Below are positions 10,370-20,650 of a stretch of 50,000 bases of DNA, piece by piece (the first letter of the stretch is position 1; each line of letters opens with the position of its first letter). Source of the DNA: Daphnia carinata (lineage: Eukaryota; Arthropoda; Branchiopoda; Diplostraca; Daphniidae). The stretch spans positions 1 to 50,000 of the forward strand of contig NW_026712508.1 in the NCBI RefSeq assembly GCF_022539665.2, written 5' to 3'. The notes under the pieces are model-generated. The model ran no database searches. It saw only the letters and a program-made list of their open reading frames with translations, and was not told the origin of the DNA. The translations under genes were made by a program, and so were the position numbers.

Positions 10370-13300
10370 ACACAATATCCCTACCAAACAACCCTCCAAC
10401 ACAAAATTTAGAAATAGCGATACCCAAACTAATACGTATACCCATTAGACTTTTTGGAAAAGAAATTAAGGCTTTAGTAGACACAGGAGCAGCAGCCAGT
10501 TTAGTTTCTGACAGCATATTTTTTAATCTAAAGGAGTATGAAGAACTTAAACATGTTAAAGACTCCCCTTCGCCAATATTTAGAACGGTGTCAGGAGAAA
10601 TACTAAAATCAAAAGGGAAATATGGATTTTCAATCACCATTAACACCAATCACGTCATTAAGCATGATTTCTTTATTATGAAAAACTTGAACGAAACTTG
10701 CATATTAGGATTAGACTTCTTATCGAGCAACAATGTAAAAATTAATACTAAAAACAGGCAGATCAATTACGATCATTCCGGAAAAGAACATAGCTTTGGT
10801 AAAAACACACTCCCAGTATATAGCATAACTTTTGGCAAGACAGGTATTAATATTCCACTCCTCCCAGACCGTTCGTCAGATAGTAACTACAACAACGATC
10901 TGACAGAAGCAGATTATCGCAGCCTAGAATCTTTCTCCCAATCAGAAATTAACAAGAAATCTAAGCGAATTGGACAAACCCAAGAGAGTGAAACGACTAA
11001 CATCTCCGACGAGATACGCATTAAAATTGAAAATCTATTGAAGAAACACGAAACTCTATTTGCAGAAAGAGAATCAGATTTGGGTCTAGCAACTGATGTA
11101 AAACATTCCATTAACATAGGATACAACGCCCCAATTACTCAACGATTGCGTAGAACACCAGAAGCATTAAAACTAATTGTCAAAACAAAGATTGAAGTAA
11201 TGGTAAATAACAATATTATTAGAGAAAGTCACAGCCCATTTGCAGCAGCAATTGTAATGGTTCCCAAAAAAGATGGAGAAATGCGTATGTGTATTGATTA
11301 TAGGGCACTTAACAAAATAACCGTAAAAGACAAATACCCATTACCAAGAATCGACGACACAATTGATGCATTGAGCGGATCAGTTTACTTCTCAACATTG
11401 GACTTACTAAGTGGCTACTGGCAGATCGAGATAGAGGAAAGCGACAAGCACAAAACCGCCTTCATCTGCGAACTTGGACAGTGCGAATTTAATAGAATGC
11501 CATTTGGACTAACAAATGCACCAAGCACTTTTCAACGAGCAATGAACAACATATTGAAATCAGTATTGTTCAGGTTCGCATTGGTTTACCTGGATGACAT
11601 CATAGTGTTCAGTAATAATATTGCTGAACATTTGATACATCTAGAAGCAGTGTTTAAACTTCTTAAAGACGCAGGATTAAAATTAAAACTAAAGAAATGC
11701 GAATTTTTCAAAGAAGAATTAGACTATTTAGGATATATTGTTTCGAAAAAAGGAATAACACCGAGTACAAAAAAGTTAGAAGCAATCATCAAATACCCAG
11801 CTCCCAAAAACGTGAAAGAATTGAGCTCATTTCTAGGTTTGGCTAGCTATTACAGAAAGTTCATCAGGGCTTTTGCTGATAAAGCCCACCCACTGACAGC
11901 GCTAACGAGAAAATCAGCCGAGTGGAAATGGGGAGAGGAACAAAGGGACGCCTTTGATTGTATCAAGAACTGTCTCATAACTAGACCTATCCTAGGGTAT
12001 CCAGATTTCACGCGCGAATTTATCATCTACACAGATGCCTCAGGATACGGTATAGGAGCAGTCTTGGCTCAGATGCAAACTCTACCTCAATCAGCGGATT
12101 CAGCGGAGTCCGACGTACAGGAACCCCGTGAATCAGACGGCGCGGAAGTCGTCATAGCGTATAGCTCTAAACATCTGAACGACCGCGAAGCCAAGTGGTC
12201 AACCACAGAGAAAGAGGCTTACGCCATCATCCACGCAATTGACGTATTTAGAACGTATCTATACGGACGCAGATTCACCGTATTTACAGACCATAGACCT
12301 TTAGAATGGTTAATGAGCAAGACAGAACCCGCAGGAAGATTAGCTAGATGGGCACTAAAAATACAAGAATTCGACATCGTCATTGGGTACCGGCCTGGGA
12401 AGTCGCACCAAAATGCAGACACCCTAAGCCGTATTCCCATAGTGCCAATAGCACGAGTAGAAACAAGGGCAATGGAAAGAGGAACTGTCACAAGAGAGCT
12501 AGAAAATATTCGAAAAGAAGGTGAAAATCTAAAAGAAAAACTAAGGATTGAAAGATTAAAGAAACAAGAACAGCTGGAGAAAGAAAACGAAAGTATTCAA
12601 AAAGAAAACGAAAGTTTTGAGAGGGAAAGTCAAAAGAAGAGCGTAGGTTTCGAAAGAGAAATTGGTAGTGAAAGTAAAAGGTCTGAGAAAGAAGACAGAT
12701 GGATAGAATTACAGCAAGCAGATAAATATTGTCAAAAACTAATGATGGAAATACAAGAAGATAGTCAGAAAACAGATAGACAAGGAAAATTAGTAGTCCC
12801 TGTACCGTTAATCGACGGAATTTTACGAGCAAATCATGATCACATGATGGCAGGGCATTTAGGAATCGAAAAAACAATAGCCAGACTTAGAGAACAATAC
12901 TTCTTCCCATACATGCGACAAAACGTAACAGAACACATCAAAAATTGCCTTAAATGCGCAAAACGCAAGGCTGTGGGAGGAAGTAAAGCACCATTGCAAC
13001 CTATGCCCCCAGCCGAAAGGGTGTGGGAAAGACTTGCGATGGATATTGTGGGTCCCGTTCAAGAAAGCGCAAAGGGACATAAGTATATTTTAGTCCTATC
13101 AGATTATGCCAGTCGTTTCGTCTTCACGGTTCCAATGAGAGATCAAACTGCCCAAACAATTGCTACAATACTGGTTAATGATATTTATACAAAATATGGA
13201 TCCCCCGAAGTAGTACTAACAGATCAAGGAACTAATTTCCTGTCGAGCTTAATCCAAGATATTTGCAAATTATTTAAAATCAAACAAATCAGAACAACAG

Positions 13301-13723
13301 CATACCATCCCCAGACAGACGGATTAGTAGAACGATTTATCAGAACCCTATGTGACATGTTGGCTTGCTACGTAACGGATGAACCAGAAAATTGGGACAA
13401 ATATCTACCACTTGTCACATTTGCTTACAACACAGCGAAGCAATCAACACTGCAACAAAACCCATTCTTTCTATTCTTCGGGAGACAACCAGTGCTCCCA
13501 AACGACATCAAAATAGACAGGCGATACGAAACATACGAGGATACCAGTGTAATGTACTCACACCAATGGAAGAAGGCTCAGCAACTAGCGAAAGAACACC
13601 TATTTCGGGCACAGACAAAACAAAAAAGATATTACGACAAAGGAACACAAGCGATCAAATATAACATTGGTGACTTTGTGCTACTGAAAGCTCCACCAAC
13701 TGCCGGAAAATTCAGATTGCCGG
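10315..13723 (+). CDS. pol: Element A Pol: protease, RT, RNase H, integrase core (5' part)
   Basis: The frame overlaps gag in -1. Domains in order: aspartic protease (VDTGAAAS, about 10480); reverse transcriptase with LCIDYRALN-like and YLDD motifs (about 11584); RNase H with TDASGYGIGA (about 12030), a Glu in EKEAYAII and TDHRP; an unusual 80-residue charged linker (about 12460-12710); integrase HHCC zinc finger (about 12836-12966) and catalytic core with Asp in MDIVG, Asp in LTDQGTNF and Glu in DGLVERF. All catalytic residues are present. The frame ends at 13731 only because the TIR insert begins at 13724. The integrase C terminus lies at 28722-29142. Confidence 0.93.
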
Positions 13724-13860
13724 AGAAATAGGACCTGGAGAAATAGGACCCGGAGAATTAGGACCCAATCATCAATCATATTTTGAAGGGTCCTATTTCT
13801 CCCTCACAAGGGTCCTATTTCTCCATAGTAATGGTCCTATTTCTCCTTGGGAAATAGCCC
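13724..13860 (+). repeat. Left terminal inverted repeat, clustered 14-bp units
   Basis: Three copies of GGAGAAATAGGACC (one with a T) come first. An A/T spacer with TTTTGAAG follows, then three copies of the reverse complement. The end is therefore itself a palindrome-like cluster and could fold into a large hairpin. The same arrangement, with more copies, appears at the right end. Confidence 0.8.
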
Positions 13861-14368
13861 TAAAGCCCGCTGTTGTAAAGGAAGAACCTGACGGCTTATG
13901 TAGTTTTCCGCACTCCAAACCACGTTATCAATTGCTCGTGTAATCAGTCCATCATAACTTTTTTGTTTGAATTCATATTTATATTTTTTTTGCATGATTA
14001 CACGCATTATTTATTGCTTTACACAGCTCATGTATAAAAGTTATATTTATTTTTACACAGTGTTTGATTTTTTGCCCTTGACCTTTCGTTAGTGGCGTTT
14101 CCAGTCCTAGTATCGCCCTCCCCCCTGGCTGATATCCTTATTCCATGCGAATTCCCGGAGACGAGGGGCATGCTTTCCCCTAAGTACTCCTTAATACACT
14201 GATAAATAATAAAAAAAATTATATATATATAATTTAAGACAAGCACATTTTTTAATAAAAAAAATATATGCCGCAAAACCATAAATAGAGATCTACGTGG
14301 CAAGAACGAAAATAATGAGTTCCGCTCGGATCATTGAAGGCATGCCAGTGTATTGTTATACAAAACTA
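13861..14368. other. Gene-free A/T-rich segment inside the TIR insert
   Basis: There is no coding frame or RNA gene I can support. The stretch contains A/T-rich runs (14210-14270) and a short GC-rich part near 14110-14170. Confidence 0.5.
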
Positions 14369-14846
14369 TCATGGCACGGCTTGTAAATAATGAAACACGA
14401 GGCAGCTCATCCATGTCAATATCGGCAATTCATACGATAAGTTTGTTTTTTTCGCTAGTTTATTCAGTTTATGCTTTCCTTTCATTTTTCGTTTTCTTAA
14501 TGTTGATTTATCCCTTTTCTGTTGTTGTTCCTTTCTCTTTTCTTGTTCTTCGATGCGTTCAACCAACTTCTTTCTCGTTTGTGATGTTGATTTTATTCTC
14601 TTTCTTAATTGGTTTATCAAGCTCGCAATCAATTCCACATTTTTTTTAACCTATTGCTCTTAGTATTCTTTTATCTGTTATAATACAGAAAAGTAAAATT
14701 AGTTGAAGGTCTATTTTTTTTTTGTCGAAATCAAAGTTTACCTTGGCATCTGTTATTTTTCCTTTGTTTGTTTAGTTTCTTCTTCTCCAACTTATCTAAC
14801 TTCCGTTTAAGTTGAGTTTTCATTTTATCAGAGTCCTGCTTTTCCC
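14369..14846 (-). pseudogene. Captured Lys-rich coiled-coil exons (unknown gene)
   Basis: Two exon-like segments lie on the minus strand. One (14742-14846) is bounded by an acceptor TTTCAG and a donor CAAG/GTAAAC and encodes a Lys/Leu-rich helix. The next (about 14369-14640) encodes a long Lys/Glu/Arg coiled coil with the run NQLRKRIKSTSQTRKK. Clean splice sites and biased coding composition suggest real exons taken from a host gene. They could belong to the JADE-like relic just upstream on the same strand, but the link is unproven. Confidence 0.45.
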
Positions 14847-14924
14847 CTGAAATTGGATGGCATATGCTGGCTTGCCTTCCTTAAACAAAAAGATTATAGC
14901 ACATACATACCTTACTAGCCTTTG

Positions 14925-15195
14925 TCCGTCCCAGGGACATCCCATCTACGTCCTGGCTGGCCGATCGGGACGTCCTATTCTGACGGCAGATGTACGTCAC
15001 CAGGATGTCCTAATGTCCGGTTTTAGGGACGTCCACTGGAGGACGTCCTACGGACGTAATTAATTGGAAGTCCTGGTAACGTCCTTATTTGGGAGTACTA
15101 CGGACGTCCTTAGTTGGACGTCTGCAGGATGGCAAATCCGTACGTTCAGTGAACGTACGTATTGGAACATCCGCGGAATGTCCGGATCGCGGCAG
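14925..15195. repeat. Cluster of GGACGTCC palindromes
   Basis: At least four exact GGACGTCC octamers (about 14968, 15029, 15041 and 15101) and many one-mismatch variants occur in 270 bp. Spacing is irregular and the general pattern is a degenerate inverted or tandem repeat. It separates two blocks of captured exons, so it may be the relic of another small element. Confidence 0.65.
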
Positions 15196-15297
15196 CCAAA
15201 GGACGCAAGAAAATTTGTTTAAATTAAAATAAAACCATAAATTTTTGGTAATTGATTTACATTTATTTTTACAAAATACAGACAATTAAACAAAAAT

Positions 15298-16753
15298 TTA
15301 GCAGGTAGGTAACATCAAAAGCCTAAAAGGTCCCGCTTCTTCTTCACTGTCGGTGTAAATGAACTTGCCAGTTCTATCACTAGTTTTCGAACTGGCTTTT
15401 TTGGAACCAAGCTGTGTAATGGCTACATCGAAATCGCTGTCGACCGAGGTAATTGATGTTTGCGAAGGTGTTCTCACCTGGACGGAAAGAATAAAAAATG
15501 GGAAATTGTGATCGGCGTAGAAACTCGAACAGGAAGATGATTTGAAATACCGGTCTCTTCCATCTACTGTTTGTTTCAGTATCAGAGGCAGCCGATTCGG
15601 CACTGATGGAAGATAGCGAGCGGAATCAACGACTTTCGCCCCCATTCATGTACGTGCGTTTGTATGGGTTATCTTCCTTTAAATGATTGGGACGACCAAC
15701 GATTCCATTTTTATCCTGCAACCAAATAAATTCAACGCACACAGATTGAGAACTGTTTCCTTGTCATCGATAATTACGGAAAAGCCAAACCTTTTTCCAT
15801 TGCGGGGATGTTCGACTGTACGCCTGCTATGAGTTGAATGATTTGTTCAAAGCCTTCTTTTTGGATCGTTTCCCCACGTAAATATACAAGGTCATAGACA
15901 TTGGAGCCATGATTGGCGTCAGTTCTGCTGGGGTGATAGTTTTTTGTAGATCAGACAGAGACAAAATCGCTGTTGCTTGTGGAAGGTTTGTTCTCGCAAT
16001 CGAAAATACGATCGTGATAATTTCTCTCTTCGGCTGACCATGTAACACAAATTTCGAACCTACAGCGAAGAACAGTTTTTACTGACAACTCTGCATTTAA
16101 CGAGATAAAAATAATAAAGTTAATGAGAAGTATGTTCATACCCTCTCTAGGTCTTGTCGTAGCTGTACAAACAATTTCATACGTTCCATATCTTGCTGTT
16201 GTTGCTGACTTAATCTTTCCGTTTCAGTGGTGTTGGGCGGTAGCAATGGTCTGTCTCGGTTGGACTGGAAATTTTAGAAAAGAAAATTGATTGCTTGTAG
16301 TAGAGACACATGAATTTGGGAGCACACACCTTTCGTTTAAGAACCCAAAAGTTGAAAATTTGATCAACGACATCGAGATCAAGATCTAGCGTCCGCGCCG
16401 TTTCATTAATGCTGGCATGCTTATAAAAGTCCGATTCGATGAGTTGTAGCCTTTTCACACACAAGTAACTCTAAATAATTAAACGCAAAACGTAAAAATG
16501 TTTATGTATCCTATACTTTTGGGCACGGATTAAGTGCCTTTCTTCGACGGTCATTTCTTTTTTCAGCTTTCTAACGGATTGGGTGTTCTCCTCCCCCTCG
16601 CCTTCAACATGAGATCCCGTGATCCATATCCAATATTGATATCATGGAAATCAATAATAAGGAATAGTGTTACGTGCTCCTGGACATTTTCTTGGGCACT
16701 GCTCAGCGATGGTACCGATTTCGGTTTGCTACCTAAGACGATAATAAATTAAT
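15298..16753 (-). pseudogene. JADE/rhinoceros-like chromatin gene fragment with introns
   Basis: Minus-strand exons with well-formed GT-AG introns are seen. About 16674-16732 is a Ser/Pro-rich exon. An exon ends at about 16517 with MTVEERHLIRAQK. Exon 16330-16450 carries LDVVDQIFNFWVLKRK. Exon 16142-16264 carries RDRPLLPP and FVQLRQDLER. An exon starts at 16059 with VRNLCYMVSRREK. An exon begins at 15715, and a Ser/Asp-rich part runs to 15298. This order is that of the segment after the PHD fingers in JADE-family histone acetyltransferase cofactors. PHD fingers are absent. A TGA at 15626-15628 and a frame problem near 15950 show decay. The introns rule out a retrocopy. Confidence 0.72.
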
Positions 16754-16856
16754 GTAGTTACTAGTTGAAAATGCATCTAAGTGAAATGATAATTAAAGAA
16801 TGGCTCTCAGATACTATCTAGCAGGAAGATTAGAACGAAAAGCCTTTAAACCATAA

Positions 16857-17676
16857 AATAATCAAGACCCCGGTCACGTCTGACGCGACTGGGGGATTAA
16901 AGCACACAACACAAATAACACTCAATACTGACGACGGTCAGGTTAGTACTTAAATTCTAATATTCTGGTCATTTGGATGGGTGGTGCACAGTTATAGTGG
17001 TTAGGATCCGGCAGCCAGTCACGTCGGCTGCCCGGATATGAAAAGAACACGAAAGAAAGCTAGGAAGGGCAGGGGTAGTGAGGTACTTACATGGAAACCA
17101 TGGTTCCGAAGGGCTAAAGGTGCGGTGGCGCAGTGTCGAGGTATGAGGGCGGCGTCGGTATGGATCGTCGGCTCGACGGAACGTTGGTAAGGAGGAAATA
17201 GAAAACACGTCGGTAATAGCGCTGCGTCACAGTTTATTGCACTTTGACAATACGGGGTTACACAATACTCGGAACAAGGCAAAAGAAAACTGAGGAACTA
17301 TTTCTATGACTACTGCACTTGGGCAACTAAGTGAAGACTGACTCTTGAGCATAACTCCGGCGTGGGTTTTATACCGTGCGGTGGCTTGATGACGCCAACT
17401 CTCCGTGGGAACGCTAAGTTGCGTGGGGTCGTCGAACAGAACCAGCGTGTTACGCGAGAAGCGAGGTCAGCTGATTTATGCCCTGTCGATGACCCCCCAT
17501 TATGCGTCAAAAGGGTGATTTAAGACGAAACAAGAGACAAAAATAGTCAGTGGGGGAAGGTAGAGGGGGTAGCAGCAACAAAGGGCTATAACTCAGATCA
17601 TCTAATTATTTATTGAACTTAACGTTTGTCGGGGTTCTTACATTATTGAGCTTAAAGTTTATTGAGAGTCCTTACA
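16857..17676 (-). repeat. 3' LTR of element B
   Basis: On the minus strand it starts TGTAAGGACTC and ends GATTATT. It contains GGTATAAAACC (minus, at about 17369), a clear TATA box. The purine-rich CCGAGGGGAGTCA just upstream (plus 17677-17690) serves as polypurine tract. The other copy has an additional 13-bp tandem duplication of GAACTTAACGTTT. Confidence 0.92.
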
Positions 17677-17734
17677 TGACTCCCCTCGGAAGATTGCGCC
17701 TCGCAATCGGATCTATTTGGTAGTCATCTGGCGC

Positions 17735-18410
17735 CTAGGGTCGGTTCCAGGATTCGCCATCACTCGTCGGTGTGGATGTTCGCGGTCCCGGGTCCTCCAT
17801 GTCGCTCCATAGATCGGTTCTTAAATCCTCCCAACTGGCGGTTTCCCAGCCGTTGCCGTGCTTCCTTTGGGAGGGGAGCAGGTATTGTCGCTCGACATAA
17901 CGTGCTGCTGCGAAATCCTCTTCGTCAGAGTCCAGCGAATAATGGCTGCTGATGACGCTAACATTATGTTTCTCGCCCCGTATCCTAGCAATACTGTCGT
18001 TTAACGCCGCAAAGTTCAGACCTCTTTCTTCTTCGTCACTGGTTGGCGTCAGACTGTACGGCGATTCCTGGCGATTGACGGCTGCACCTTCGGCTAAATG
18101 TAGAATGACGGTCGATGTGCCTGAAGAGAAAGAGTTTTCCGCCCAAAATACATCTTCCGGGGGTAGTGAGGCCTCGTCTGTAGTGTCGGTATCGTACATG
18201 GCCTCGTCGTCATGGGGATAGTCCGCACAGTAGAGAATTTCCTCTTCGTCTTCGTAGTGAGTCGTGGCGTGCTGTGTGTCGTTGTCGTTGGAAGGATAAT
18301 CGGCGCAGTAAGGAATGTCTTCGTCGTCTTCGTCAGTGACCCACCAGGAGGCGTGACCGTCCCTGCTATGGCTTCTTGGGTCCGAGGTTATGGCCGACGG
18401 TATTGGGGTC
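17735..18410 (-). CDS. Post-env acidic accessory gene of element B
   Basis: A minus-strand frame continues upstream of the ATG at 18199 to a pyrimidine-rich acceptor (TACCTTAG, at 18411). It is probably a spliced exon that gains its start codon elsewhere. The encoded protein is strongly acidic and Ser/Thr/Asp-rich. It contains two spaced repeats of the motif YCADYP, each preceded by an Asp/Glu run, and no membrane segment. No known family is recognised. Its place directly after env matches that of the ankyrin gene in element A. Confidence 0.5.
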
Positions 18411-18542
18411 CTAAGGTAGGTAGAGTTAGGTAGGGTTACAGTACGTTGACGGGGGGTTGGAGATATGGCATCGTGGAGGTATTAAATCATTCTACGGTAT
18501 TAAGTCAAGTTTACGATCAACTAGTGCTATTGCCTTAAGGGC

Positions 18543-20483
18543 CTACGATGCTAACATGATATTGACATTGACATGACATTGGCTAGTTTTAGGGGCTGGA
18601 CAGGAGGGCGGCTGCTTCTCTCCGTTGTGCAAGGCGAAGGGGTGTGCGGATGGTTGTGCGAAGTATTGTTGATTTGATGTGGGTCTTGGTGCGCCATTCA
18701 ATCCCGTCGACGATGTGGGCGGCAGGTTGACGATAGTCACCGGGGCGCTCGGTGGTGGTGCAGAAGCAGCTGGGAGTCCCATCTCGATGTCTCGATGAAT
18801 GGATTGTGGTGGTGTTAACCAGCTGCAGGGATTGAAGTGCCTACAACATGGAATGTAGAGTCCTAGAAGCGAACCCAATCCACAAAACCGGAAGGCTAAG
18901 GCAATTGCCATTCCTACTCCTGATAGAATCCCGAAGCTCCGGAGCCAGGATCCGAGTCTTGCCATGAAGGAGATGTCCCCTGCTTGGCTTGGGTGGATGA
19001 GTATGGTGTCTGTGTGTCGTTCTCCCGACATTTCGGTGACGTATCCGAGCTGGATGTATGCCAAGATGTCGGCCATGATTTTGGAGGTGCTCAGTGGGTG
19101 CGATGTTATGGTGGGGTGTAACTGCATTATCATGCCTAGGGAGTTGTCAATTTCTAGTGGTGTCGCGTCGATTAGGCGTCGGCCGTGCATGGCCAAGCTG
19201 GGGTTCACGGGCGTCCAAGTGTTATTCCTGAAAGCGTGAGCCTTGCCGTTAAAGTTGACGAAGTTCGCGTGCCAGTAGCACTCGGAATACTTCGTGAGCT
19301 CCCATCCTTCTATGCTGATCGTACTGTTCCCCGCCTTAGGTTGGGCGCCGCAAGGCGTGAAGACAGTTTCGAAGGTGACGTTTTGCGGAAAGCACTGTAG
19401 CACCGACACGGAGGTTCCTATTGTTACCAGTTTGGTGCAGAGTGGAAGATCCAGATGTGTGGCCGCTAGCCAGCTGTCGTATTGGGCTGTTGTCGTGGCG
19501 GCATGATAGGCTGCCCTGCGGCTTTCGCATTGTAGACTACGTATCTCACGAGCTAGATGATTGGAGATTTCCATTGCGAAATCTCTGATGTATTGGGTGT
19601 GGCTTGCATACTCGATCTCTGCCTGCGCTAATGACGGTACCGCCTCGCTCGACTGGTTGGCTATTATTTCGGTCCTTTCTTCCATCTCGGGGCTTTCTCG
19701 TACTGCGATGACGACTTTGTCCATGCCCAGGACGGGGTGAAGCGCAAACAAGGTCTGGTTGTCGCAGGCGGAGCGATTCTCCATTGAGTATATGAAGTCT
19801 AGTTGTTTTGATGGGTCACGTACGCGGAAAATGGTGTCATTATCCGTTGTGTATTTAACGCCGAGTCCGTGTCCTATCATCTTCAGTTCGCATGGTTTCG
19901 CTTCTTTCCAGGTGTCTTCCCATACGAGGGTTACCAAGTTGTGTTGGAGGGAACCGCTTGCTGCCCCAGGGGCATCTCCGAGCGGGGAGCTGATGGTGCA
20001 GTTTGGGCACTCCGATTGTAGGGTTACTTCTTCGAGGCGGCAATTGGTCATTTTTTCCGTAGTGGTCTGTAACCAACTCGTCTCTACGAACGGGTAGCCC
20101 TCAAGAGCAAAAGCGTTTGGACCGACGATGTCCATGGCTTTTCCTCGGCACTGTCGCGAATCCCTCATCCGTCGGCATGTCGCTGCGTCCACTTCGATGG
20201 GTTTGCGGCTGTGGGACACTTGGTTCCACTGCAGGAAGTCTTTGTACACCGTTGTGGTCACTTCCCACATGCTGCATGTGTGTCCAGCGAACCGTTTGAC
20301 TTCTGGGAGTGAGGAGTAGATGGCGTACGCCACCGGCGTTGGTGGTGTGGGTGCTGCTTCGTACGCGCACTCGTCCTCTTCCATTTTGAGGAACCCCAAA
20401 TTCACCGCGTTGTCGCAGTTGCATACGGTTACGTTAAAAGCAGCCGCGAGGGTGGGGGATGAAAGGGCGAGTAAGGTCATCAT
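18543..20483 (-). CDS. env: Element B envelope glycoprotein
   Basis: The start is taken at the ATG at 20483, seven bases after a strong acceptor (TCTTGTTCCCCTTAG, ending at 20491). The frame is open further upstream, but that part lies in the intron. About 646 residues: a hydrophobic signal peptide (MMTLLALSSPTLAAA), a Cys-x-Cys near the mature start, an ISSPLGD block with a nearby VWED, many N-glycosylation sequons, a Cys-rich C-terminal domain with GWELTKYSECYW and VNFNGKAH, a membrane region (about 18950-18850), then a Pro-rich tail. It would mediate receptor binding and fusion. It is related to the Env proteins of A, C and E. Confidence 0.85.
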   Translation of the reverse strand: MMTLLALSSPTLAAAFNVTVCNCDNAVNLGFLKMEEDECAYEAAPTPPTPVAYAIYSSLPEVKRFAGHTCSMWEVTTTVYKDFLQWNQVSHSRKPIEVDAATCRRMRDSRQCRGKAMDIVGPNAFALEGYPFVETSWLQTTTEKMTNCRLEEVTLQSECPNCTISSPLGDAPGAASGSLQHNLVTLVWEDTWKEAKPCELKMIGHGLGVKYTTDNDTIFRVRDPSKQLDFIYSMENRSACDNQTLFALHPVLGMDKVVIAVRESPEMEERTEIIANQSSEAVPSLAQAEIEYASHTQYIRDFAMEISNHLAREIRSLQCESRRAAYHAATTTAQYDSWLAATHLDLPLCTKLVTIGTSVSVLQCFPQNVTFETVFTPCGAQPKAGNSTISIEGWELTKYSECYWHANFVNFNGKAHAFRNNTWTPVNPSLAMHGRRLIDATPLEIDNSLGMIMQLHPTITSHPLSTSKIMADILAYIQLGYVTEMSGERHTDTILIHPSQAGDISFMARLGSWLRSFGILSGVGMAIALAFRFCGLGSLLGLYIPCCRHFNPCSWLTPPQSIHRDIEMGLPAASAPPPSAPVTIVNLPPTSSTGLNGAPRPTSNQQYFAQPSAHPFALHNGEKQPPSCPAPKTSQCHVNVNIMLAS

Positions 20484-20650
20484 AAAAAATCTAAGGGGAA
20501 CAAGACATGACAGGGTTTTTTTTTGAGAACAATAATAACGTAAAATACCTATTCTACACACAAAAAATGACAATAAAACAAAGGCACTATTGGCTTTCTG
20601 CGCAAAACTGTTTGCTACGTCTTACTACTCTAATGCTAAAGTAAAGTTTG

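Noticed and set aside
14920-15200. CRISPR-like array
   Set aside because: GGACGTCC units are palindromic, irregularly spaced and without uniform spacers, and the genome is eukaryotic.
16969-17510. Small minus-strand frames repeated at 27858-28399
   Set aside because: They lie inside the LTRs of element B, and duplication follows from the LTR pair. No coding evidence.
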